18,168 bases of DNA from Nitriliruptorales bacterium (lineage in GTDB: Bacteria > Actinomycetota > Nitriliruptoria > Nitriliruptorales > Nitriliruptoraceae), in NCBI GenBank assembly GCA_030835875.1, contig JAURQY010000095.1, positions 1 to 18,168 of the forward strand, read 5' to 3'. Under the pieces are notes generated by a model. It had not been told where the DNA came from. It was given only the letters and a program-made list of their open reading frames with translations, and made no database searches. How positions within the stretch are numbered: the first letter of the stretch is position 1; each line of letters opens with the position of its first letter. Of the stretch, positions 6,298 through 15,245 are shown piece by piece. The position numbers were made by a program, and so were the translations under genes.

Positions 6298-8797
6298 ACT
6301 CGAGGGCGGCGCGCAGGCGCTCCTCGTCCCACAGCACCTCACGAGCCTTCGAACCCTCGCTCGGGCCGACGCAACCGACCTCCTCGAGCTCGTCCATGAG
6401 CCGGCCTGCGCGGGCGAAGCCGATGCGCAGCTTGCGCTGGAGCATCGAGGTCGAACCGAGCCCACTGCTCACGACCTGCTCGGCCGCGCGCCGCAGAAGA
6501 CCTGCGTCGCCCTCATCGTCACCGCGCGCACCGTCGGAGACGCGACCGGTCGACGCGCCGCTCACGGTCGCTGCGACCGCCTCCTCGAAGGCCGGCTCGC
6601 GCTGTGTCCGGCAGAACGAGACGACCGACGCGATCTCCTCCTCCGTGACCCAGCAGCCCTGCATGCGCGACGGCTTGCCCTGGCTCGCGGGGAGGAAGAG
6701 CATGTCGCCGCGACCGACGAGCTTCTCCGCTCCCCCGGCGTCGAGGATCGTGCGCGAGTCGGTCTGGCTCGCGACGGCGAGCGCGAGGCGTGACGGGATG
6801 TTCGCCTTGATGAGGCCGGTGATGACGTCGACGGACGGCCGCTGCGTCGCGATCACCATGTGGATCCCGACCGCGCGCGCCATCTGTGCGATGCGGCAGA
6901 TCGCGTCCTCGACGTCGCGCGGTGCGACGAGCATCAGGTCGGCGAGCTCGTCGATGACGAGCAGGATGTACGGCATGCGCTTCGGTGGGATGACCGTGCC
7001 GTCGGGACCGGGACGGCCGGCGAGGTCACCACGGTCGTAGGCGTCGTTGTAGCCGTCGATGTTGCGGAAGCCGAGCAGCGCAAGGAGCTCGTAGCGCTGC
7101 TCCATCTCCTTCACGCACCACGCGACCGCGTCGGCGGCGCGGCGCGGGTCGGTGACGACCGGTGCGAGCAGGTGCGGGGCACCCTCGTACACGCCGAGCT
7201 CGACGCGCTTGGGGTCGATGAGGAGCATGCGCACCTGGTCGGGGCGCGCGCGCATCAGGATCGACGCGATCATCCCATTGAGCGTCACCGACTTGCCCGA
7301 GCCCGTCGACCCGGACACGAGCAGGTGCGGCATCTTCGAGAGGTCGACCATCGCCGGAGCGCCGGCGATGTCGACGCCGAGCGCGACGGACAGCGGATGC
7401 TCGTCGCGCCGCGCGGTGTCGGAGCGCAGCACGTCGCCGAGCGAGATGAGGTCCCGCTCCGTGTTGGGGACCTCGATGCCGATCGCCGACTTCCCGGGGA
7501 TCGGTGCGACGATGCGGACGTCCGGCGCGGCGAGCGCGTAGGCGATGTCGTCACCGAGGTTCGCGACCTTGTTGACCTTGACACCCGGGCCGATCTCGAC
7601 CTCGAACCGGGTGACCGTCGGACCACGCGACGAGCGGGCGACCTTCGCGTTGATGCCGAACTGGTCGAACGTCTCCTGCAGGGCCTTCGACTGTGCCGCG
7701 ATCGTGCGTGACGGATCGCCACCGAGCGCCCGACCCGTGCTCAGCAGGTCGAGCGGAGGGAGCTCGTAGGGCCGCTCGTCGCCCGGCGGCAGGACCTTGC
7801 GGGCCTTCTGGGGGCCGTCCGTCGCAGCGGGAGCGTCAGGTGCCTCGGCCGCATCGTCGGCGATGTCGGTGATCACATCGACGTCCTCGACGTCCACCTC
7901 GTCGACGACCTCCATCCGCTCGGTCGGCGCGTCCTGCGCATCGACGACCGCCGGCAGCTCGGTCGTCAGGTCGGCGGGGTCGTCATCGAGCCACACGTCG
8001 ACGACGGCGCGCTGCTCGACGGCCTGCTGGTCAGGCTCCTCGGCGAGGTCGAGCGCCTCGTCGATGACGGGTGCCGCGACCGACGCGGTGTCGTCTGCCG
8101 CGTCCGGTCGCGCAAGGAGTCCGCGCAGCGAGCCGGCGAGCCCGGAGAGCGCGGACCAGAGCCCGCGGAACGCGACCCGGAGATCGAGCCGTGCGGTGAG
8201 CACGACGCCGAGGACCGCGATCGCGACCACGACGGCCCACGCCCCGGCACGCGAGAGCGCGAGGTCGAGCGGCGCGGCGACGAGCCAGCCGGCGACGCCG
8301 CCGCCCCGTGCGATCACGGCGACGCCCTCGCCGGGTGGAGGGACGTCGATGGCGAGGTGGGTGCCGCCGAGGACCGCGACGGTGATCAGTCCCACGCCGA
8401 GGGCGGAGCGGCCGACCTCCGCAGCGGTCCGGTCCATGAACAGGACACCGCCGAGCAGCAGGAGGAGGAGCGGGACGAGGGACCCCACGAGGCCGAACCC
8501 GCCGCGGGCGGCGATGTCGATCCAGCCACCCACAGGACCCGCCGCATCGAGGTAGATCCCGAGCCCGCTGATCACGGCCGCGAGCAGCAGCACGATGCCC
8601 CAGACGTCGCGCCGGTGCTCCGAGAGCACACCCCCGACGCCACGCATGGCGGCGCCGGTCCAGCGGCGCACGCGACCAGGACCGCGCGTCTCGGTCCGCG
8701 CGGACGTGCGCGCCTTCCGGCGCGCCGCGCCACGCTTCGCGTCAGCCGTGGAACCCGACCGTGATCCGGCCGAGGAGCGCTTCCTGGTGGTGGCCAC
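6284..8797 (-). CDS. ftsK: DNA translocase FtsK
   Basis: 837 residues. FtsK is a septum-bound ATP-driven DNA pump that clears chromosomal DNA at division. Residues 1-60 are Arg/Lys/Ser-rich, followed by four transmembrane segments (starting WGIVLLLAAVISGLGIYL, GFGLVGSLVPLLLLLLGGVL, GVGLITVAVLGGTHLAI, AWAVVVAIAVLGVVLTARL). An acidic linker rich in Asp/Glu/Val/Ala precedes the motor. The motor has Walker A GSTGSGKS at 496-503, Walker B with D616-E617 (LLVIDELADLM), and the IATQRPSVDVITGLIKANIP motif. The winged-helix gamma domain is at the C-terminus (STSMLQRKLRIGFARAGRLM), the part that reads KOPS-type polar sequences. The GTG at 8797 is preferred over an upstream ATG because GGGAG lies 5-9 bases before it. 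A candidate -10 (TAGCCT, 8905-8900) lies about 100 bases upstream. Confidence 0.97.
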   Translation of the reverse strand: MATTRKRSSAGSRSGSTADAKRGAARRKARTSARTETRGPGRVRRWTGAAMRGVGGVLSEHRRDVWGIVLLLAAVISGLGIYLDAAGPVGGWIDIAARGGFGLVGSLVPLLLLLLGGVLFMDRTAAEVGRSALGVGLITVAVLGGTHLAIDVPPPGEGVAVIARGGGVAGWLVAAPLDLALSRAGAWAVVVAIAVLGVVLTARLDLRVAFRGLWSALSGLAGSLRGLLARPDAADDTASVAAPVIDEALDLAEEPDQQAVEQRAVVDVWLDDDPADLTTELPAVVDAQDAPTERMEVVDEVDVEDVDVITDIADDAAEAPDAPAATDGPQKARKVLPPGDERPYELPPLDLLSTGRALGGDPSRTIAAQSKALQETFDQFGINAKVARSSRGPTVTRFEVEIGPGVKVNKVANLGDDIAYALAAPDVRIVAPIPGKSAIGIEVPNTERDLISLGDVLRSDTARRDEHPLSVALGVDIAGAPAMVDLSKMPHLLVSGSTGSGKSVTLNGMIASILMRARPDQVRMLLIDPKRVELGVYEGAPHLLAPVVTDPRRAADAVAWCVKEMEQRYELLALLGFRNIDGYNDAYDRGDLAGRPGPDGTVIPPKRMPYILLVIDELADLMLVAPRDVEDAICRIAQMARAVGIHMVIATQRPSVDVITGLIKANIPSRLALAVASQTDSRTILDAGGAEKLVGRGDMLFLPASQGKPSRMQGCWVTEEEIASVVSFCRTQREPAFEEAVAATVSGASTGRVSDGARGDDEGDAGLLRRAAEQVVSSGLGSTSMLQRKLRIGFARAGRLMDELEEVGCVGPSEGSKAREVLWDEERLRAALESGLI

Positions 8798-8899
8798 GCG
8801 AGCTCCCGTATCGTCCCGGGACCATGCCCGGCTCGCGCCCGGATCGCGGCAGGATGCGGCCCTGAAGGCGTCCACAGGGCGTCCGGAGGGCGCAGAGCG

Positions 8900-8905
8900 A
8901 GGCTA
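8900..8905 (-). promoter_or_regulatory. Candidate -10 element of ftsK
   Basis: TAGCCT on the minus strand within GCTAGC, in the 195-base gap between rnj and ftsK. It is identical to the candidate recA -10. No good -35. If used, the leader is about 95 bases. Confidence 0.3.
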
Positions 8906-8992
8906 GCGGGGACGACATCCGTGGAACCCCAGCCGTGTCGTCCGGTCGACCGGGCCGCGCGGGGCGACACGGCGGGCGGGGTCCCCGACCGC

Positions 8993-10675
8993 TCAGAGCT
9001 CCTGGACGACGGGCAGGATGACCGGGCGTCGCCCGGTCTCGCGGCGCCAGAAGCGACCGAGCGTCTGGACGACCTCGCGCTGGACGGCCGCCGTGTCCTC
9101 ACGCTTCGCGCGGCTCAGGCGGTCGATCGCCTCGTCGACCGCGGTGCGTGCCGCGCTGAGCAGCTGCTCGACATGCTCGCCGAGCACGACGCCGCGCTGG
9201 GTGATGACGCTGTCCGCCGCCCGCTCGGCCTCGCGCGTGTCGATGGTGACGACGGCGATGCAGATGCCGTCCTCGCCGAGCCGCCGACGGTCCCGCAGCA
9301 TCGCCGGTCCCACGTCGGGCAGGAGGCCATCGATGTAGACGTGGCTCGTCGGCACCGACGCACCGCGCGTCACGACGCCGTCCTCGAGCAGCACCCGATC
9401 GCCGTCCTCGCAGACGAGCACCTGCTCCGGCGGACAGCCGGTCGTGATCGCGATGCGACGGTGCGCCATCATGTGGCGGTGCTCACCGTGGACCGGGATC
9501 ACATATTCGGGTTCGAGGACGTTGTGGAGGATCGCGAGGTCGTCCGCAGCGGCGTGACCAGACACGTGCACGGACGCGATCCCACCGTGCACGACGTCGA
9601 CACCGCGGCGCGCGAGGTTGTTGATCGAGCGGAAGACCGCCTGCTCGTTGCCGGGGATGAGGCTCGACGCAAGGATGACGAGGTCCCCCTCGCCGAGCTC
9701 GAGATGACGGTGCTCGCCGCTCCCCATCAGGCTGAGCGCGCTGAACGGCTCGCCCTGCGAGCCCGTCGAGACGACGATCAGCTCGGAGCGGTCATGCCGC
9801 TCGACGTCCTCCATCGCGACCTCGCGCGACGCGTCGAAGTCGAGGTACCCGAGCTCGCGCGCGATCGCCATGTTGTTGACCATCGAGCGTCCGACGAACA
9901 CCGGACGGCGACCGAAGGCCTCGGCCTCGTCGAGCACCTGCTGGATGCGGTGCACGTGCGACGCGAACGACGCGACGACGACGAGCCCGTCGGCACGCGA
10001 CAGCGCCTCGCGGATCGCGGCGCCGACGGTGCGCTCGCTCGGGACGTGCCCGGGCACGTCGGCGTTCGTCGAGTCGGCGAGCAGCAGGTCGACACCGCGG
10101 TCGCCGATGCGCGCGAAGTGCGCGAGGTCCGTCGGCAGCCCATCGATGGGCGTCTGGTCGAGCTTGATGTCACCGGTGTGCACGATCGTCCCGTGCGGCG
10201 TCGTGAACGCGAACGCGCACCCGTCGGGGATCGAGTGCGAGACCTGGACGACCTCGACGGCGAAGGGGTCGTGCGTGACGCTCGTGCCGGGCACGATCTC
10301 CCGCAGGTCCGCAGGGGGGAGGTCCGGCCACTCACGCAGGATCGATGCGACGAAGGCGAGCGTCAGCCGCGTCCCGTAGACGGGGACGGCGCGGCCGAGG
10401 TCGCGCAGCAGGTAGGGCAGCGCGCCGATGTGGTCGAGGTGCCCGTGCGTGAGGAACACCGCCTCGACGTCGTCCCCGCGCGCGACGAGCCACCGCCAGT
10501 CCGGCAGGATCAGGTCGACGCCGAGATGCTCGGCATCGGGGAAGAGGACTCCGCAGTCGACGACGGCGATGCGGCCGTCGATCTCGATGGTGGCCATGTT
10601 GCGACCGATCCCGCCGAGCCCGCCGAGGAAGACGACCTCGACCGGCGGGTTCGACCCGCGCGATCGTCTACTCAC
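8993..10675 (-). CDS. rnj: Ribonuclease J
   Basis: 560 residues, the normal length for RNase J, a metallo-beta-lactamase/beta-CASP enzyme with 5'-3' exonuclease and endonuclease activity on RNA. It opens with VEVVFLGGLGGIGRNM. Zinc motif HGHLDH is at residues 77-82, then SHSIPDG, HTGDIKLD, the beta-CASP motif with SVHVSGHA, and IPVHGEHRHM. The C-terminal dimerisation domain is complete, ending RRPVILPVVQEL. The GTG start overlaps the dapA stop as GTGA, with GAGGTG a few bases upstream inside dapA, so the two are translationally coupled, an arrangement shared with other actinobacteria. It probably works with PNPase, encoded at the right edge of the window. Confidence 0.97.
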   Translation of the reverse strand: MSRRSRGSNPPVEVVFLGGLGGIGRNMATIEIDGRIAVVDCGVLFPDAEHLGVDLILPDWRWLVARGDDVEAVFLTHGHLDHIGALPYLLRDLGRAVPVYGTRLTLAFVASILREWPDLPPADLREIVPGTSVTHDPFAVEVVQVSHSIPDGCAFAFTTPHGTIVHTGDIKLDQTPIDGLPTDLAHFARIGDRGVDLLLADSTNADVPGHVPSERTVGAAIREALSRADGLVVVASFASHVHRIQQVLDEAEAFGRRPVFVGRSMVNNMAIARELGYLDFDASREVAMEDVERHDRSELIVVSTGSQGEPFSALSLMGSGEHRHLELGEGDLVILASSLIPGNEQAVFRSINNLARRGVDVVHGGIASVHVSGHAAADDLAILHNVLEPEYVIPVHGEHRHMMAHRRIAITTGCPPEQVLVCEDGDRVLLEDGVVTRGASVPTSHVYIDGLLPDVGPAMLRDRRRLGEDGICIAVVTIDTREAERAADSVITQRGVVLGEHVEQLLSAARTAVDEAIDRLSRAKREDTAAVQREVVQTLGRFWRRETGRRPVILPVVQEL

Positions 10676-11580
10676 CTGCGCACCTCGAGCTCGGCGAGCG
10701 CTGCGACCACGCGCCCGGTGACCGCGTCGTCCGCGTCGACGAGCGGGAGCCGGACCGGCCCCGCCGGGAGCCCGCGCGCCCGCAGTGCGGCCTTCAGCGG
10801 CCCCGGGTTCGGGTCGAGGAACAGTGCACGGTGGAGCGGCATGCAGGCGAGGTGAAGCTCGCGGGCGCGGACCGGATCGGTGGTGTGCACGGCCACCATC
10901 TCCGCGATCTCCGGACCGGCGAGGTGTGCCGCGACCGACACCACGCCGACCGCGCCGACGCTGAGCAGCGGCAGGTTGACCTCGTCCGCACCCGACCAGA
11001 CGTCGAACCCGCCGGGCGCGTCGCGCGTTGCTCGGACGACATCTGCAGCCTTGTCCACGCGTCCCGTGGCGTCCTTCACGCCGATGATGTTCGGGACGCC
11101 GGACAGCGTGACGAGCGTGTCGACGTCGATCTCGCGTCCGGTCCTCGCGGGGATGTCGTAGAGCAGGACGGGGCGCTCGGTCGCCTCGGCGACGCTCGTG
11201 AAGTGGGCGACGAGCCCGGCCTGCGACGGGCGGTTGTAGTAGGGCGTGACGACGAGCACACCGTCCGCGCCCGCCTCGGTCGCTCGCACCGTCCGCTCGA
11301 TCGAGCGCGCCGTGTCGTTCGTGCCCGTGCCGACCGTCAGGCGCGCTGTGCCACCGACGGCGTCACGCACCGCGGCGACGAGCTCCCACAGCTCCTCGCC
11401 GTGCAGGGTGGGTGACTCCCCGGTCGTGCCGCCGAGGACGAGCCCATCGGAGCCGGCGGCGACGACGTGACGTGCGAGCGCCGCCGCACCCTCGGCGTCG
11501 AGTGAGCCGTCGGGGAGGAAGGGGGTCGCGAGCGCCGTGATGACCCGCCCGATGGCGTCCGGTCCGGTCGCTTCGGTCAC
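10672..11580 (-). CDS. dapA: 4-hydroxy-tetrahydrodipicolinate synthase
   Basis: 302 residues. It condenses pyruvate with aspartate semialdehyde in lysine and diaminopimelate synthesis, which also feeds peptidoglycan. All catalytic residues of the family are visible: T52 in GGTTGES, Y115 in VTPYYNRP, Y141 and R146 in YDIPARTG, and the Schiff-base lysine K169 in IIGVKDATG. The GTG start has GGGAGGAG 9 bases upstream. Its stop overlaps the rnj start. thyX lies 71 bases upstream on the same strand with a possible hairpin in between. Confidence 0.97.
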   Translation of the reverse strand: MTEATGPDAIGRVITALATPFLPDGSLDAEGAAALARHVVAAGSDGLVLGGTTGESPTLHGEELWELVAAVRDAVGGTARLTVGTGTNDTARSIERTVRATEAGADGVLVVTPYYNRPSQAGLVAHFTSVAEATERPVLLYDIPARTGREIDVDTLVTLSGVPNIIGVKDATGRVDKAADVVRATRDAPGGFDVWSGADEVNLPLLSVGAVGVVSVAAHLAGPEIAEMVAVHTTDPVRARELHLACMPLHRALFLDPNPGPLKAALRARGLPAGPVRLPLVDADDAVTGRVVAALAELEVRR

Positions 11581-11595
11581 GGGTCGATGCTCCTC

Positions 11596-11644
11596 CCGCA
11601 GGTCGACACCGTGCCCCCGCTCGGGGCCGTCCGCCGGCCTGCGG
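11596..11644. terminator. Possible hairpin between thyX and dapA
   Basis: CCGCAGG at 11596-11602 can pair with CCTGCGG at 11638-11644, enclosing a smaller CCCCG-CT-CGGGG stem. It sits in the 71-base gap after the thyX stop but includes part of the dapA ribosome binding region, so it may attenuate dapA rather than end the thyX transcript. No T tract. Confidence 0.3.
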
Positions 11645-11651
11645 CGCGAGA

Positions 11652-13232
11652 CTAGTGGTCGGCCGAGCGCTTCCGGTCGAGCGCACGCTCCGACTCGAGC
11701 CGCTCGAGGTCGCCCGAACCGTGGTCGACGTGCACCATCGCCTCGGCGACCGCCGTATGCCCGGCGACCTCCGCGATCGCACGATGCATCGACTGCACGA
11801 TGCTGCGGTACTGCGGATGCCCCTGTGGGGTCGAGCGCAGCTCGAGCATCTGCATCGCGGCGCGCGCGTTGATCTGCACCGAGTAGCGGATGCGGAACGC
11901 GAACGGGACGGCGTACTGCGCCTCCTCCGGATGGTCGACGACGAGCTCACGGTGCAGCGCCGCCGCACGGCCGATCGCCTCGTGCCACGCGTCGGCGACA
12001 CCCGCCTCCACGAGCTCCGGCGGGGTGTCGTAGCCGTGCTCGGTCGTGAGCTGCTGCCACTCGATGGTGCACATGCGGTGGCGCTGCAGGTCCCGGAAGC
12101 CGCCATAGTCACCGAGCACGTCGAAGCGGTAGACGACACGCTCGAACGCGCGTCCGGGACGATGGCGACGGTTGACCCGCTCCCCCACGTACGCACGCAG
12201 GACCTCGGCGCGCTGCTCCGCGGGCCAGGTGCGGACCTGCTCCGCGAGCTGCTCCTCCGGAAGGGCGACGTGCGGGAGGAGCGCGGCCGTGACGAGCGCG
12301 ACCTCCGCGTCGACCGGGTCACGTGGCCACCAGTCGACGAGCGCGACCGGAGCGTCAGGAGGACGCGCCGGGCCGATGACGTGCCGGGCCGCGAGCGCGC
12401 GGGTGTCCTCGCGCGTCGCCGCGAGGTAGTCGCGCCACACGTGCCCGCGGTCGGGACGGTCGACGCGGGCGACGAACGATGGGATCACCTTGCGCAGCTC
12501 GCGCAGGAGCCGCTCACCGAGTGCCCTCGACTCCGCGAGCGGATCGGCGGAGAGTCGGAGCAGCAGCGACTCGAAGGCCTGCCCGGAGGCGAACATGCCG
12601 ACGTTCGCGGTCGTCGCGGCGGGCAGCAGCCCGCGCAGCAGGTCGAGCCCCTTCGCGCGGGTCGCTGCCTGCCAGGCACGCTCGCTGGTCGCCTCGTCGC
12701 GCGGGAAGCGCTCGCGCACCCAGGCCGTGACGACGGGCAGCGATGCCGCGTACGTGTCGAAGAGGTGGTCGAGCACCTCCTCGTAACGCTGGGCGTGCGG
12801 GCCGGCCATGATCGTGGCCTCGCGGTGGTAACGGTAGCGCCCATCCACGCGCCGGTCGTAGGCGATGTAGCGGGTGGACTGCTCGAGGTAGGCCGCGAGC
12901 CGCCCCCACTCGATGCGCTTGGTCGCGACGTTGGAGATGCCCTCGAGCGCGACATGGGCCCCACCGAGCTGCGCGACCGAGTCGTCCCCGTAGTCGCCGA
13001 AGACCCGCTCGTACAGGGCGTCGGCCCGCTCGGCGACCCCGTCATGGAGGTCCTCGGCGAACTCGTCGAGGAGAAGGTCCTTCACTCCTGAGGGGGAACG
13101 GGAGTACCGTGCGAACACGGCTCCCTTGACGACCTCCGGCAGCCCGGTGAGCGCGAAGACGTCGCCGTCGGGATCGGTGAGGAACCGCGCCAGGAGGTCC
13201 CTGCGGGCCTCGGGGCCACCCTGCTCGTCCAC
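11652..13232 (-). CDS. thyX: Two-lobed FAD-dependent thymidylate synthase (ThyX) homologue
   Basis: About 526 residues, roughly twice the usual ThyX (220-250). Both halves look ThyX-like. The first has LPEVVKGAVFARYSRSPSG and, at residues 117-122, EQSTRY, the end of the ThyX signature, but the RHR is replaced by W-G-R. The second has QRHRMCTIEWQQLTTEHGY with R384-H385-R386 but without the S-x-R-Y ending. It closes with INARAAMQMLELR, the ThyX C-terminal motif. ThyX makes dTMP from dUMP with FAD, NADPH and methylene-folate. The position next to dapA matches thyX in other actinobacteria. Start: the frame runs to 13361, over the divergent gene; GTG 13232 has AGGGG 8 bases upstream, while GTG 13250 is the main alternative. 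Catalytic activity is inferred, not certain. Confidence 0.8.
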   Translation of the reverse strand: MDEQGGPEARRDLLARFLTDPDGDVFALTGLPEVVKGAVFARYSRSPSGVKDLLLDEFAEDLHDGVAERADALYERVFGDYGDDSVAQLGGAHVALEGISNVATKRIEWGRLAAYLEQSTRYIAYDRRVDGRYRYHREATIMAGPHAQRYEEVLDHLFDTYAASLPVVTAWVRERFPRDEATSERAWQAATRAKGLDLLRGLLPAATTANVGMFASGQAFESLLLRLSADPLAESRALGERLLRELRKVIPSFVARVDRPDRGHVWRDYLAATREDTRALAARHVIGPARPPDAPVALVDWWPRDPVDAEVALVTAALLPHVALPEEQLAEQVRTWPAEQRAEVLRAYVGERVNRRHRPGRAFERVVYRFDVLGDYGGFRDLQRHRMCTIEWQQLTTEHGYDTPPELVEAGVADAWHEAIGRAAALHRELVVDHPEEAQYAVPFAFRIRYSVQINARAAMQMLELRSTPQGHPQYRSIVQSMHRAIAEVAGHTAVAEAMVHVDHGSGDLERLESERALDRKRSADH

Positions 13233-13261
13233 GAACACGACCCCTGCCACGCCGGCCGGCG

Positions 13262-13267
13262 AGCGTA
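13262..13267 (-). promoter_or_regulatory. Candidate -10 element of thyX
   Basis: TACGCT on the minus strand fits TANNNT. Transcription would start near 13255, placing AGGGG and the GTG at 13232 just downstream, or allowing a near-leaderless start at 13250. No clear -35. Confidence 0.3.
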
Positions 13268-13352
13268 GCCCCGGACCGCTCCCGGACCCCGGACGCCGCA
13301 CCCCCGACCGTCGACCGCGATCCACGGCCGACCCTGCCCCGCGGAGGAACCC

Positions 13353-15245
13353 GTGCAGCACCCGATGATGGGCATGATGATGTCCGCGATGTCCGCGCGC
13401 GACGAGGCGCGGACGCGCGGATTCGACCGTGCGGTCGCGCGTCGCGCGATGGGGCTGGCCCGCCCGTACCTCCGGCGCATCCTCGCGTACATCGCACTCA
13501 TCGTCACCATCTCAGTCATCTCCGCAGCACCGCCCCAGCTGATCCGCCTCGTCATCGACCGCGCGATCCCGGAGGGCGACCTCGACCTCCTGTGGCTGCT
13601 CGCCGGTGGACTCGTGCTCGTCGCGGTGCTGGTCGCCGGCCTCTCGATGGTCGAGCGCCTGCTGTCCTCCACGATCGGGGAACGGTTCATCCTCGAGCTC
13701 CGAACGCGCCTCTACCGCCACGTGCAGGCGCTCCCCATCGCGTTCTTCACCCGCACGCAGACCGGGTCGCTCGTGACGCGCCTCAACAACGATGTCATCG
13801 GCGCGCAGCGTGCGCTCACCGGGACGCTCGGCGGCATCGTCGACAACCTGATCGGCGTGCTCGTCACGGTCACGGTGATGGCGGCACTCGACTGGCGCGT
13901 CACGCTGCTCGCGATCTCGCTCCTGCCGATGTTCATCATCCCGGCCCGGATCGTCGGACGCCGTCTGCAGGAGCTCGCGCGACGTTCGATGGCGCTCAAC
14001 GCCGACATGAACTCGACGATGACCGAGCGCTTCAACGTGTCCGGCGCGCTGCTCGTGAAGCTCTTCGGACGCATCGACGACGAGGTCGCGACCTTTCACG
14101 GGCGCGCGGATCAGGTCGCGCGCATCGGCATCCGCACCGCGATGCACGGCCGTGCGCTGTTCGCTGCGCTCGGGCTCGTCGGCGCGCTCGCGACCGCGCT
14201 CGTCTACCTCGTCGGCGGACGCGTCGTCATCACCGACCCGGACGTCCAGGTCGGGACCGTCGTCGCGCTGGGCCTCTACGTCACGCAGCTCTACGGGCCC
14301 CTCGCCCAGCTCTCGAACGCACGCGTCGACCTGATGACCGCGCTCGTGAGCTTCGAGCGCGTGTTCGAGGTGCTCGACCTTCGCACGAACATCCCGGAGC
14401 GCGAGGACGCCGTCGAGCTCGTCGCGCCCCGTGGCCACGTCCGTCTCGAGGGCGTCCGCTTCCGCTACCCCGGCGGCGAAGGTGTGAGCCTCGCATCGCT
14501 TGAAGGGCCGCGAGCCGCACACGACGACGAGGCCGGCGCGGTGGTGCTCGACGGTGTCGACCTCGAGATCGCCCCCGGCCGGACCGTTGCGCTCGTCGGA
14601 CCGTCAGGTGCCGGCAAGTCCACGCTCGCCTCGCTCCTCCCGCGCCTGTACGACGTGACCGAGGGACGAATCACCGTCGACGGGCACGACGTCCGCGATC
14701 TGACGCTCGCGTCGCTGCGCGCGGCGATCGGGGTGGTCAGCCAGGACCCGCACCTCTTCCATGACTCGGTCGCGGCGAACCTCCGCTACGCACGTCCCGA
14801 TGCGACCGATGAGCAGCTCGTCGCCGCCGCCCGTGCGGCCCGTATCCACGACACGATCGACCGGCTGCCCGACGGCTACGACACGACCGTCGGCGAGCGC
14901 GGCTACCGCTTCTCCGGGGGCGAGAAGCAGCGGCTATCGATCGCGCGCATGCTCCTGCGCGACCCTGCCATCGTCGTGCTCGACGAGGCGACCGCGCATC
15001 TCGACGCCGGCAGCGAGCGGCTCGTGCAGCAGGCGCTCGAGGACGCGCTGACGGACCGGAGCGCTCTCGTCATCGCGCATCGTCTGTCGACCGTCGTCGA
15101 GGCCGACGAGATCGTGATGCTGGACGGCGGTCGGGTGATCGAGCGTGGGACCCACGCGGAGCTGCTCGCCGCGAACGGACGCTACGCCGAGCTCGTGCAC
15201 ACGCAGCTGCTGCCCGCGTCGGCCGAGGTCGCGTCAGACGTCTGA
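13353..15245 (+). CDS. ABC exporter, fused membrane and ATPase domains
   Basis: 630 residues in the MsbA/LmrA-type half-transporter layout, expected to act as a dimer in the cytoplasmic membrane and export a lipid, drug or peptide; the substrate is unknown. The N-terminus is Met-rich (MMGMMMSAM). Six transmembrane helices occupy about 40-330. The ATPase domain has Walker A GPSGAGKST at 416-424, Q-loop Q464, signature FSGGEKQR from 520, Walker B D544-E545 and H-loop H576. An insertion of about 20 residues (GVSLASLEGPRAAHDDEAG) sits between the FRYP aromatic loop and Walker A; I recall similar VSLASLE insertions in other actinobacterial exporters. GTG at 13353 has GGAGG 5 bases upstream. It diverges from thyX and its last 12 bases overlap the end of the PPR-like gene. 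Confidence 0.93.
   Translation: MQHPMMGMMMSAMSARDEARTRGFDRAVARRAMGLARPYLRRILAYIALIVTISVISAAPPQLIRLVIDRAIPEGDLDLLWLLAGGLVLVAVLVAGLSMVERLLSSTIGERFILELRTRLYRHVQALPIAFFTRTQTGSLVTRLNNDVIGAQRALTGTLGGIVDNLIGVLVTVTVMAALDWRVTLLAISLLPMFIIPARIVGRRLQELARRSMALNADMNSTMTERFNVSGALLVKLFGRIDDEVATFHGRADQVARIGIRTAMHGRALFAALGLVGALATALVYLVGGRVVITDPDVQVGTVVALGLYVTQLYGPLAQLSNARVDLMTALVSFERVFEVLDLRTNIPEREDAVELVAPRGHVRLEGVRFRYPGGEGVSLASLEGPRAAHDDEAGAVVLDGVDLEIAPGRTVALVGPSGAGKSTLASLLPRLYDVTEGRITVDGHDVRDLTLASLRAAIGVVSQDPHLFHDSVAANLRYARPDATDEQLVAAARAARIHDTIDRLPDGYDTTVGERGYRFSGGEKQRLSIARMLLRDPAIVVLDEATAHLDAGSERLVQQALEDALTDRSALVIAHRLSTVVEADEIVMLDGGRVIERGTHAELLAANGRYAELVHTQLLPASAEVASDV

Noticed and set aside
8942..8953. CCGGTCGACCGG palindrome in the rnj-ftsK gap
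   Set aside because: A simple 12-base GC palindrome without loop or promoter context; one such site is expected by chance in a GC-rich gap of this size.
8921..10855. A 644-codon open frame on the plus strand opposite rnj
   Set aside because: It lies antisense to the well-supported RNase J gene, has no ribosome binding site, and its protein is Arg/Asp/Val-rich with no motif. Long antisense frames are expected in DNA of this GC content.
13233..13361. Start of thyX at 13361
   Set aside because: It would overlap the start of the divergent ABC exporter and its ribosome binding site; the added residues are Arg/Gly/Ser-rich and unlike ThyX.
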